From contig PCVX01000006.1 in the NCBI GenBank assembly GCA_002796105.1, forward strand, positions 4,456-41,016: DNA of 36,561 nt. The letters run 5' to 3'. Position numbers and translations under genes: made by a program. This document shows positions 15,298 to 22,476 of the stretch, piece after piece. The stretch is from Candidatus Omnitrophica bacterium CG11_big_fil_rev_8_21_14_0_20_63_9 (lineage in GTDB: Bacteria > Omnitrophota > Gorgyraeia > Aquiviventales > Aquiviventaceae). Each line of letters opens with the position of its first letter. Within the stretch, counting starts at the first letter, position 1. The notes beneath the pieces are model-generated. The model was not told the origin of the DNA. It saw only the letters and a list, made by a program, of their open reading frames with translations, and did not search any database.

Positions 15298-16522
15298 CCT
15301 CGCCGCGTACGAGCCGATTGCGGGTCCCAGCGTCGTCAGCGACCTGCGGGAGCTGGCGAAGCGGCTGGCCGGACGCCGGGTGCTCATGGTGAACTCCACT
15401 CGCCTGGGGGGCGGGGTCGCGGAGATTTTGAACCGCATGGTTCCGCTCATGCGGGAGGTGGGCGTCGATGCGCGATGGGACGTGATCGAGGGGACGGACC
15501 CATTCTACCGCGTCACGAAGAAATTCCACAACGCGCTGCACGGCAAGGCCGAAGAAATCCCGCCGGAGATGTTCGAGACGTTCCTCGAGGTCGGGCGCAG
15601 CAATGCGCAGCGGATCGATCTCGACGTCGATATCGCGTTCATCCACGATCCGCAGCCGATCACGCTCGTGGAGCAGCGGCCAAAGCGGCCGGCTGTCAAG
15701 TGGATCTGGCGCTGCCATATCGACGTGTCGCGCCCGATCCGGACGGTGTGGCAGTTCCTCGAGCCGTTCGTGAAGCGATTTGACGCCGCCATCTACTCCT
15801 CGCCGGCGTTCGCCCAGCGCATGGACATGCGCCAGGTGCTGGTTGCGCCCTCGATCGATCCGCTCAGCGAAAAGAACCGGGAATTGACCCCGGAAGAGAT
15901 CGACGCTGTGCTGGCCAGGCTTGGCGTTCCGAAGGACCAGCCTATCATCACGCAGGTCTCGCGGTTCGATTATCTCAAGGACCCGATCGGGGTCATTGAG
16001 GCGTTCAAGCGGGTGCGCAAGTCCGTCAAGTGCCGCCTGGTGTTGGCCGGCGGGACGGCCAGCGACGACCCGGAGGGGGAGGAAGTGCTCGCCAAGGTGC
16101 GGGAGCAAGCCAAGGGCCATCCGGAAATCCACTTGCTCATGCTGCCCGCCGACAGCCACTTGGAGATCAACGCGCTGCAGCGGGCCTCGGCGGTCGTCGT
16201 ACAGAAGTCCATCCGGGAGGGGTTCGGCTTGACGGTCTCTGAAGCGCTCTGGAAAGCTCGCCCGGTTGTGGCGTCGGCGGTGGGCGGAATTCCGCTGCAG
16301 GTCAAGCACGGCTACAGCGGGCTGCTCGTCCACACCGTGGAAGGGGCGGCGCACGCGATCAAGCAGCTGTTGAACAACCCGGCGTACGCCAAGCGGCTGG
16401 GGGAAAACGGGCGCGAACATGTGCGGCAGAATTTCCTGCTGACGCGCCACCTGATGGACTACCTGCTGCTCTTTCTGGCGCTGGACTACCAAACGGAGAC
16501 GATTCGGCTCAATGGCGTATGA
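15290..16522 (+). CDS. treT: GT4 glycosyltransferase, TreT-like trehalose synthase
   Basis: This 410-residue retaining GT-B transferase opens with a sugar-acceptor loop, VNSTRLGGGVAEILNRMVPL. It continues with EGTDPFYRVTKKFHNALHG and AFIHDPQPITL, all typical of trehalose glycosyltransferring synthase (nucleotide-glucose plus glucose gives trehalose). The C-terminal donor-binding motif is KSIREGFGLTVSEALWKARPVV. ATG 15290 overlaps the previous stop as ATGCCTGA; the longer open frame upstream is the DUF5752-like gene in another register. The acceptor could be glucose or glucose-6-phosphate, since an OtsB-type phosphatase is co-transcribed. Confidence 0.85.
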   Translation: MPDLAAYEPIAGPSVVSDLRELAKRLAGRRVLMVNSTRLGGGVAEILNRMVPLMREVGVDARWDVIEGTDPFYRVTKKFHNALHGKAEEIPPEMFETFLEVGRSNAQRIDLDVDIAFIHDPQPITLVEQRPKRPAVKWIWRCHIDVSRPIRTVWQFLEPFVKRFDAAIYSSPAFAQRMDMRQVLVAPSIDPLSEKNRELTPEEIDAVLARLGVPKDQPIITQVSRFDYLKDPIGVIEAFKRVRKSVKCRLVLAGGTASDDPEGEEVLAKVREQAKGHPEIHLLMLPADSHLEINALQRASAVVVQKSIREGFGLTVSEALWKARPVVASAVGGIPLQVKHGYSGLLVHTVEGAAHAIKQLLNNPAYAKRLGENGREHVRQNFLLTRHLMDYLLLFLALDYQTETIRLNGV

Positions 16523-17120
16523 GGTGGTGTTTTTTGATCTGGGCGGCGTGGTGGTGGACGTGGAATCCGACCGGCTGATGCACCAGCTCAGCCAGCTGAT
16601 CGGCAAATCATTCGAAGACGTGCAAGCGGCGGTCTATCACAAGGAGCTGCTGCTGCCCTTCGAGCTCGGGCAAATCGCCGCCCGCGCGTACTATGAAGGC
16701 CTGAAAGGACAGCTCAAATTCTCCTGGACCTACGAGCAATTCGTGCGCGGCTGGACCGGGATTTTCTCGGAGAACCTCGAAGTCCGGCAGATCATGGAGC
16801 GGGTGAGGAAACGGCACAAGCTGCTGGCGCTGACGAACACCAATACGCTGCACCTTGAGTACATCAAGACCCAGGTGACCGCCGCCCCCTTGTTCCACGA
16901 TTGGGTGGCTTCGTGCGAGGTGGGGTACCGCAAGCCGGATCCGCAGATCTATCTGGCCGCCCTGGAGCGTGCGGGGAACATCAGGCCGCAGCAGGCGGTG
17001 TACATCGACGACCGGCCGGAGCTGGTGGAAGCGGGACGGGAAGTCGGCCTCACCGCGATCCGGTTTGAGAATGGCCGCCAGCTCGAGGCCGACCTGCGCG
17101 CCGCCGGCGTGAACATTTAG
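16512..17120 (+). CDS. HAD-IA family phosphatase
   Basis: This 202-residue protein begins MAYEVVFFDLGGVVVDVES, the HAD motif I of the YihX/haloacid-dehalogenase subgroup, where Gly-Gly replaces the usual second acidic position. ALTNTN is motif II, KPDPQIYLAAL is motif III, and YIDDRPELVEAG is motif IV. YihX-type enzymes hydrolyse sugar phosphates such as glucose-1-phosphate, which would fit its place after a trehalose synthase. Substrate assignment is inference. It overlaps the GT4 gene by 11 bp. Confidence 0.88.
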   Translation: MAYEVVFFDLGGVVVDVESDRLMHQLSQLIGKSFEDVQAAVYHKELLLPFELGQIAARAYYEGLKGQLKFSWTYEQFVRGWTGIFSENLEVRQIMERVRKRHKLLALTNTNTLHLEYIKTQVTAAPLFHDWVASCEVGYRKPDPQIYLAALERAGNIRPQQAVYIDDRPELVEAGREVGLTAIRFENGRQLEADLRAAGVNI

Positions 17121-17125
17121 CCCGT

Positions 17126-17452
17126 ATGCATACCGGCAGGGTGCCGTACCAAAAAATCCTGTTCGTGTGCATCAACAAGCGGGCGCCAAGCGAGGTGTGC
17201 TGCTCGCAACGCGACAGCGAGGCGGTTGCCGAAGCGCTCAAAGCCCGCGTCAAAGCGCTGGGCCTGTCGCGGCATGTGCGCGTCAGCAAGTCCGGCTGCC
17301 AGGACCTGTGCGCGAAAGGCCCCAACGTCATGGTCTTCCCGGACTACGTATGCTACGACGGCGTCACGCTGGACGATGTCGAGCGCATCATCCAAGACGC
17401 CATCCGAGGAACTCAATCCTCGCCCGCCGCTTCGAATCCTGCGCCGACTTGA
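17126..17452 (+). CDS. Thioredoxin-like [2Fe-2S] ferredoxin
   Basis: This 108-residue protein has the thioredoxin-like ferredoxin pattern seen in the NuoE C-terminal domain and in stand-alone ferredoxins. C15 lies in the first strand (ILFVCINKR), C25/C26 follow, and C58-x3-C62 sits in the SGCQDLCAKGPNVMVFP loop. An extra Cys occurs at C76. It starts 5 bp after the HAD gene, so it may be the last gene of the mscS operon. Its redox partner is unknown. The stop lies one base from the stop of the convergent cstA gene. Confidence 0.85.
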   Translation: MHTGRVPYQKILFVCINKRAPSEVCCSQRDSEAVAEALKARVKALGLSRHVRVSKSGCQDLCAKGPNVMVFPDYVCYDGVTLDDVERIIQDAIRGTQSSPAASNPAPT

Positions 17453-17453
17453 T

Positions 17454-19109
17454 TTAGCGCGTCCGGGCAAGCGCCCGAGCCGCTTCCGAGAGGACGAGGA
17501 GGGCCAGCCCCATGAGGACGAGCGCGATGAGAGCAAGGCCATTGAAGGCGGGTTGTCCTGCGAAGAGCTGAGACAGCCAGGGCCCGGCGGTCAAGATGAG
17601 CGACCACATCGTCATGGTCAGCATGAACGCCGCCGGGATCGCGCTGATGAGCCAGGGCTTCTTCGTGCGCTTGAGCCACACGGTGATGGTCAGCAGCGTC
17701 AGCGCGGCCAGCAGCTGATTTGACGTCCCGAAGAGCGTCCAGAACACCTTCCAGGCCGGCACGATGTTGCCGGCCGCGTCTTTTACGACCCAGCTCATGC
17801 TCAGCGCCGGAAGTGCCAGCGTCAGGAGCGTGGCCCCAACCCCGCCCCAGCGGCCCTTCCACCCGGTGAGTTCCTGCAAGACGTAGCGCGCCAGGCGCGT
17901 GGCCACATCCAGCGTGTCATAGATGAACGTGGCGAAGGCCAGCAGCGCGAACGACCTCGCGAAGTCCGGGTTCACGCCGAAGCGCTCGACGAAATGGCTG
18001 ATCCCATTGGCATAGATCCGATCCGGCGACTGCTGCGTTGCCGGATCGCCTGGGGAGAGCAGCATGACGGTGGCGAGGGCGAGCACCGCCACGACCCCTT
18101 CCAGCAGCATCCCACCATACCCGACGATACGGCAGTCGGACTCCTTGGCGATCTGCTTCGAGGTCGTGCCGGAGCTGACGATCCCATGGAACCCTGAGCA
18201 GGCCCCGCACGCCACCGTCACGAACAGCAGCGGAAACAGCGGCAGTCCCTTTTGGCTCGTCCATCCCAAGAAGGCCGGATACTGGATGCGGTCGCCGCCC
18301 AGCAGCAGCCCGATAATGCCGGCCGCGAGCGTAACGTACAGAAAGAAGCCGCCCAGGTAGCCGCGCGGCTGCAGCAAGAGCCACATCGGCACGATCGAGG
18401 CGATGAAGCAGTAGGCCAGGATGATGCCATTCCAGAAAAGCTGCGGCCGCACCGCGCCGAGTGCGGGCAGCGCGAGCGGCGCGTGCTGCGCTCCCCAAAT
18501 CGCCAGCCCCACCAGCGGCAGGAAGATCGCGGTCGCCATCCCCAGCGACATGCGCAGCCGGTACAGGCACAAGCCCATGACCACCGCGAGCATCAGGTAC
18601 ACACTCGAAGATGTCGCGACCGCGCCGCCGTACGTCGGCTCGACGAACGAGCTGCTGGTGAGATCCGCAAAGGCGATGATGACGTAGATGAGCGACAGCC
18701 ACACAAACGCGAGAAAGAGCAAGTAGGCGCGTCGGCTCAGGTGCTCATGGACCAGCTCGACGATCGATTTCCCGTCATGCCGCACCGAGCTGACCAGGCT
18801 GGAGAAATCGTGCACCGCGCCCAGGAAGATGGCCCCCACCACGATCCACAACAGCGCAGGCAGCCAGCCGAACCAGAGGCCGGCCAGGATCGGGCCAACG
18901 ATGGGGCCGGCTGCGGCGATCGCGGAAAAGTGCTGGCCGAGTAGGAGCGGCGCTTTCGCCGGCACGAAGTCGACGCCGTCGTTGATGCGGGTCGCCGGGG
19001 TCGCGCGCTTCGCGCTCAGGTCAAACCACCGGGCCAAGAGGCGGCCATATCCGAGATAACCCAGCAGAAACAGGCCGCACGCGGCGATGGCCACGGCAAA
19101 TAGGCTCAT
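17454..19109 (-). CDS. cstA: CstA-family membrane transporter
   Basis: This 551-residue polytopic protein belongs to the carbon-starvation CstA/BtsT family, whose characterised members import pyruvate or are linked to peptide use. The conserved core is present: INDGVDFVPAKAPLLLGQHFSAIAAAGPIVGPI, VGAIFLGAVHDFSSLVSS, GACSGFHGIVSSGTTSKQI and FATFIYDTLDVATRLARYVLQE, with more than twelve apolar helices. The start at 19109 overlaps the permease stop in an ATGA arrangement; the frame stays open upstream, but that stretch is the permease read in another register. Confidence 0.92.
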   Translation of the reverse strand: MSLFAVAIAACGLFLLGYLGYGRLLARWFDLSAKRATPATRINDGVDFVPAKAPLLLGQHFSAIAAAGPIVGPILAGLWFGWLPALLWIVVGAIFLGAVHDFSSLVSSVRHDGKSIVELVHEHLSRRAYLLFLAFVWLSLIYVIIAFADLTSSSFVEPTYGGAVATSSSVYLMLAVVMGLCLYRLRMSLGMATAIFLPLVGLAIWGAQHAPLALPALGAVRPQLFWNGIILAYCFIASIVPMWLLLQPRGYLGGFFLYVTLAAGIIGLLLGGDRIQYPAFLGWTSQKGLPLFPLLFVTVACGACSGFHGIVSSGTTSKQIAKESDCRIVGYGGMLLEGVVAVLALATVMLLSPGDPATQQSPDRIYANGISHFVERFGVNPDFARSFALLAFATFIYDTLDVATRLARYVLQELTGWKGRWGGVGATLLTLALPALSMSWVVKDAAGNIVPAWKVFWTLFGTSNQLLAALTLLTITVWLKRTKKPWLISAIPAAFMLTMTMWSLILTAGPWLSQLFAGQPAFNGLALIALVLMGLALLVLSEAARALARTR

Positions 19110-20425
19110 GCCACCGACCTCTGCGACCACCAGTACAAGGGAATGCCCAGCGCCATCCAGCCAAAGCCGAAGGCGGTGTCTTTCGGTGCTTCGATCCACA
19201 GATTGGCGATAAAGCCTACCATGGTCAGGCAGAACAACAGCGCGGTCCAGGGATATCCCCACGCGCGGTACGGACGCTGGAGCTTGGGCTGCCGCCGCCG
19301 CAGGATGATCACGCCGGCGACCGCCATCACGTAAAACACGGTGATCGCCACCGTCGAGTAGGTGGCGATCTGGTCGAACGTTTTCGTGCAGACCAGGACG
19401 ATGACGACGGCCGCATTCACCCATAGGGCGAGCGCCGGGGTCCGGTGCTTGGGATGCAGCCTGCCCAACCGGGCGAACAGGGCATGGTCCTGCCCCAGGG
19501 CATACAGGATGCGGCCGCCGGTCAGGATGTAGCCATTGGCCGCGCCGAATGCCGAGCAGGCGATCAACCCCGCCATGAGCAACCCGCCCCACGGGCCGAT
19601 GGCGCCCTCAACGACCCTGGCGGCCACCAGCGGTGTCGAGGGCAGTGCGGCGATGGGGACCGCCAGCATGTAGGCCGCGCTCACCGCGACATACAGGAAG
19701 CCCGTCAACACCAAACCCTGCAGCATGGCTTGCGGCACCGTCCGGGTGGGGTCCTGCACTTCTTCGGCGATGTACGCCGCTTCGGTCCACCCGCCGTAGG
19801 CGAAGAGCACGAAGACCAGCGCCACACCCATCGACTGCACCGTTGAGAATTTGACCGGAGGAAGGCTCCAGTCGGGCGAAGCGGATGCGTTCCCCAAGAA
19901 GAGGTGGATCCCTGCCAAGACGACGATCGCGAGTGCTGCCATTTTCACGAGCGTGAAGAGGTTCTGAACCAGCGCCCCCCAGCGCACGCCGGCCACGTTG
20001 ACCCACGTTAGCAGCAGCGTTGCTCCCACGGCCAGCGCGCGCCCCGCGCCCGGCGGATACGGCATAACGCGGCTAAGATACTCCGCGAAAAAGAATACCA
20101 GAATGGCGATCGTGCCGGTGCGCTCGACGAACAGCTTGGTCCAGCCGAACAGGAAGCCCCAGAAGCGGCCGTAGATGCGGCTGATGTAAACATAATCACC
20201 GCCGGTGGAGGGAAAGAGCGCAGCCAGCTCCGCATAACAGAGTGCTCCGCACAAGGAGAGCAGCCCGCCGAGGACCCATAAGAGCACAATCAAGCCAGGC
20301 GACTGCAGGTGGTTGGCGATCGAGCTGGCACTTCGGAAGATCCCCACGCCGACGATGCAGCCGATGACCAGCATCGTGGCGTCCCGGAGGGTCAGGGAGC
20401 GCAACAGGGTCGGCTGACGGCTCAT
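19106..20425 (-). CDS. APC-family amino-acid permease
   Basis: This 439-residue transporter has about twelve apolar helices and the APC signature near its start, LTLRDATMLVIGCIVGVGIFR, with the unwound GIF segment used for substrate binding. Later family blocks are CYAELAALFPSTGGDYVYI, FAYGGWTEAAYIAEEV and PLYWWSQRS at the end. It resembles LAT/cationic amino-acid exchangers, but specificity cannot be read from sequence. It lies 16 bp after the carboxypeptidase gene and overlaps cstA, suggesting shared use in amino-acid or peptide-derived carbon uptake. ATG 20425 is chosen over a longer frame whose extra residues are antisense to the carboxypeptidase gene. Confidence 0.9.
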   Translation of the reverse strand: MSRQPTLLRSLTLRDATMLVIGCIVGVGIFRSASSIANHLQSPGLIVLLWVLGGLLSLCGALCYAELAALFPSTGGDYVYISRIYGRFWGFLFGWTKLFVERTGTIAILVFFFAEYLSRVMPYPPGAGRALAVGATLLLTWVNVAGVRWGALVQNLFTLVKMAALAIVVLAGIHLFLGNASASPDWSLPPVKFSTVQSMGVALVFVLFAYGGWTEAAYIAEEVQDPTRTVPQAMLQGLVLTGFLYVAVSAAYMLAVPIAALPSTPLVAARVVEGAIGPWGGLLMAGLIACSAFGAANGYILTGGRILYALGQDHALFARLGRLHPKHRTPALALWVNAAVVIVLVCTKTFDQIATYSTVAITVFYVMAVAGVIILRRRQPKLQRPYRAWGYPWTALLFCLTMVGFIANLWIEAPKDTAFGFGWMALGIPLYWWSQRSVA

Positions 20426-20441
20426 GGGGAGGCCGAAGCGC

Positions 20442-21272
20442 TCAACACGAGGAGCTGCAGTAGTGCCAGTGCCACGGCTCGAAGGCGGTGTGGTAGGCGT
20501 TATTTCGTGGATACGAAATGGCAAATCCAAAGCCTTGGGCATGCCGCGCAAGCCATTGGTATTCCGGGAGCGCCTCAAATTCCTCCGGGCGGTCCTCGCC
20601 GTTGATGCCGTCTTCATTGATGAAGTCGATCGCCTGCCGTGCGGGGTTGCCATGCTCGCTATGGCCTGGGAGTGCCACGAACCGGTTGGTTTCCACGATC
20701 GAGTAGTCGTGATTAGGCAGGTAGTGAAGGAACAGATACAGCTGATAGGCCGGCGAGCGGTAGCCGGATTCGACGAGCAGGCGCCTGCCGAGGTCGAGCT
20801 CCATCGCGTCCATCATGCGTCCGTACGCTTCCAGCGCCGGCCGGGGCAAATACTGGGGGTTCAGGATGGTTTCTTCGCGCTCGCCCTGCGGCCGGCGGAT
20901 GGTCTGACGCCCGACCGGTAGGATCGTGGGGGCGGTCATCGGCTCGCCGAAGTAATGGCTGGTGGCGCCGAGCTCTGCGGCTCGCAGCGCGCGGAACTCA
21001 TCAAGGAACACCCGCTGCTGGCCGGTAAGCGGCTCGTACAGCGCTTCCCATGCGAGGAGGATCGCGGAGCCGTCCTGCTGCTTCTCCGTGATCATCGGGT
21101 GGAGCGTTTCAAGCGCGTGGTGGAGTAGCTCGATTTCGAACGACGTCAGTCGCTCTGTATTGACCGCCTGAAGAGAGGGTGCGGCCCAGAAGAGCGACGA
21201 CACCACAGAGGCACAGAACACCACAGAGACACAGAGATGTTTCCAGGGGTTCTCTCCGTGTCTCTGTGCCAT
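20442..21272 (-). CDS. VanY-type D-Ala-D-Ala carboxypeptidase, exported
   Basis: This 276-residue protein has the zinc peptidase motifs of the VanY/DacY family: ESGYRSPAYQLYLF, the zinc-binding PGHSEHGNPARQAIDF, and EPWHWHYC with the third ligand and catalytic Glu. It would trim D-Ala from peptidoglycan stems outside the cytoplasmic membrane. An apolar N-terminal segment (LCVSVVFCASVVSSLFWAAPSLQA) looks like a signal peptide. That segment and the start ATG are encoded by one arm of the interspersed palindrome at 21201-21289. No ribosome site precedes the ATG, and in-frame GTG codons at residues 17, 18, 23 and 24 are alternatives. Confidence 0.85.
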   Translation of the reverse strand: MAQRHGENPWKHLCVSVVFCASVVSSLFWAAPSLQAVNTERLTSFEIELLHHALETLHPMITEKQQDGSAILLAWEALYEPLTGQQRVFLDEFRALRAAELGATSHYFGEPMTAPTILPVGRQTIRRPQGEREETILNPQYLPRPALEAYGRMMDAMELDLGRRLLVESGYRSPAYQLYLFLHYLPNHDYSIVETNRFVALPGHSEHGNPARQAIDFINEDGINGEDRPEEFEALPEYQWLARHAQGFGFAISYPRNNAYHTAFEPWHWHYCSSSC

Positions 21273-21289
21273 TCTGTGTTTCTGTGGTG
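21201..21289. repeat. Interspersed palindrome of the CACAGAGACACAGAG type
   Basis: Two arms of 37-39 bp (21201-21237 and 21251-21289) pair with about five mismatches and a small gap around a 13-bp loop. The outer ends are perfect: CACCACAGA with TCTGTGGTG. This AC/AG-rich palindrome class recurs in environmental bacterial genomes, from memory. The base composition is strikingly lower in GC than its surroundings. Confidence 0.85.
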
Positions 21290-21298
21290 CAAGTTTTT

Positions 21299-21994
21299 CT
21301 AGCGTTTCTTGCCCCGGATTTCCTCAATGAGGTCGGAGGTCCAGCGGCCAGCCAGGTCCTTGCAACCCAGCCCGAAGGCCAGCGCAGCTCCCAGGCTGAA
21401 TCCGGCCAAGACGATCAGCAGCGCTTCCTGGAAGAAGGGGATCTGTAGCTGCCGCAGCGCGGCCACCGCAGCGAAAATCACCACCACGCTCTGCACCAGC
21501 TGGCCGAGCAAGTGCGCTTGAAGGATCCCGGCGTTGCTGGCGGCCGTGCGCACGGTGGTGCCCAAGAAGGACGCGACGAACATCCCGAAGATGACGATCA
21601 GGAGCGCGGCGATGATGTTGGGCACGTACGTGACCGCCGACTGGAACAGTTGGGCGGCTTGGGTCAGATCGAGCGCGTTGAACACCACGGTGACGACGGT
21701 CAGCATGACGAGCCAGTAAAAGATCATGCCGATCAGCTCGGAGAGCCGGTGCTTGATGCCGCCGCGACTGAGCACAGAGGTCAGCTGGACTTGGTCGGCC
21801 AGCTTGTCGATCGGGACCGCCTTCAGGATTTTCACGATGAGCTGCTCGAGCACTTTCGCGATCACCCAACCGATGAGGAAGAGCAGCAGGGCGCCGAGGA
21901 GACGGGGCAAGAACGCCGCCAGCTGTGCTAGCAACGTCCGCACCGGTTCCACGATCACTTCGTCAAGCCACGAGCCGGCCACGTACCCGTCCAT
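21299..21994 (-). CDS. TM-helix-repeat membrane protein, MscS-related
   Basis: This 231-residue protein has about five apolar helices and no MscS beta domain. The repeated unit, LPRLLGALLLFLIGWVIAKVLEQLIVKIL (about residues 29-57) and VPNIIAALLIVIFGMFVASFLGTTV (about 124-148), matches the conserved TM-helix family related to small-conductance mechanosensitive channels. The last helix contains Gly/Ala repeats (AGFSLGAALAFGLGCKDLAG). Ion selectivity is unknown. It is the second gene in a minus-strand run; the carboxypeptidase gene follows after 26 bp, inside the palindromic repeat. Confidence 0.85.
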   Translation of the reverse strand: MDGYVAGSWLDEVIVEPVRTLLAQLAAFLPRLLGALLLFLIGWVIAKVLEQLIVKILKAVPIDKLADQVQLTSVLSRGGIKHRLSELIGMIFYWLVMLTVVTVVFNALDLTQAAQLFQSAVTYVPNIIAALLIVIFGMFVASFLGTTVRTAASNAGILQAHLLGQLVQSVVVIFAAVAALRQLQIPFFQEALLIVLAGFSLGAALAFGLGCKDLAGRWTSDLIEEIRGKKR

Positions 21995-22032
21995 CGAGCC
22001 ACCCCCCTGTGGTTGGCGTGCCCCCTCACAAC

Positions 22033-22410
22033 TTACTGCGGCGTGCCCGATTCGGTCCCCTCAGCCGAGAAGACGTACTCCGGCTGGATGACCGACTCAT
22101 AATTTGGAGGAGCAGGGAAGGGGAACGTGAAGAATTCGTACAATCCTGCGGCGGTGCGGATGAAGCCGTATCCAAGGCCGCGCAACAACCCCCAGGTGAA
22201 ACCTGCGGCGTTGCCGGAACTTTGGGAGGTTTCGTGGATGCGCTTGGGGACCTCGACCCAGCCGGTCACGGTATTGATCGTGCCGCGGGTCAGCTTGGCG
22301 AAGCCTTTGCCGGCATCCATGCCTTCAGCAAAAGCGGATGCCGAGGCGCTGCAGCAGAGCAGGGCGACCCACAATGCCCGCCGAGCCCAAATCGGGGGTG
22401 CGGAAAACAT
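22033..22410 (-). CDS. TIGR04073-like exosortase-associated exported protein
   Basis: This 125-residue protein has a signal peptide (ARRALWVALLCCSASASAFA, cut near AEG). The mature part, KGFAKLTRGTINTVTGWVEVPKRI, GFTWGLLRGLGYGFIRTAAGLYEFFTFPFPAP and NYESVIQPEYVF, matches the exosortase system-associated TIGR04073 family as I remember it. Members are small periplasmic or envelope proteins of unknown function in bacteria with exosortase. No exosortase lies in this window. ATG 22410 is preferred because the longer frame would put about 28 charged and mixed residues before the signal sequence. Confidence 0.8.
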   Translation of the reverse strand: MFSAPPIWARRALWVALLCCSASASAFAEGMDAGKGFAKLTRGTINTVTGWVEVPKRIHETSQSSGNAAGFTWGLLRGLGYGFIRTAAGLYEFFTFPFPAPPNYESVIQPEYVFSAEGTESGTPQ

Positions 22411-22458
22411 CACCGTGCTTCTTACTTTAGCAATGCCGCTTAGGAAAAGCAAGTCGCG

Positions 22459-22467
22459 TGGTACAAT
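22459..22467 (+). promoter_or_regulatory. Extended -10 promoter of the kinase-like gene
   Basis: TGG followed by TACAAT (22462-22467) ends only 9 nt before the ATG at 22477, so the transcript would be almost leaderless. No clear -35 is seen. Confidence 0.5.
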
Positions 22468-22476
22468 GGCCGCCTT

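Noticed and set aside
17454-19592. A 712-codon version of cstA with a long N-terminal extension
   Set aside because: The extension is the permease gene read in another frame. The family N-terminus begins at MSLFAVAIAACG (19109), which also gives an ATGA overlap.
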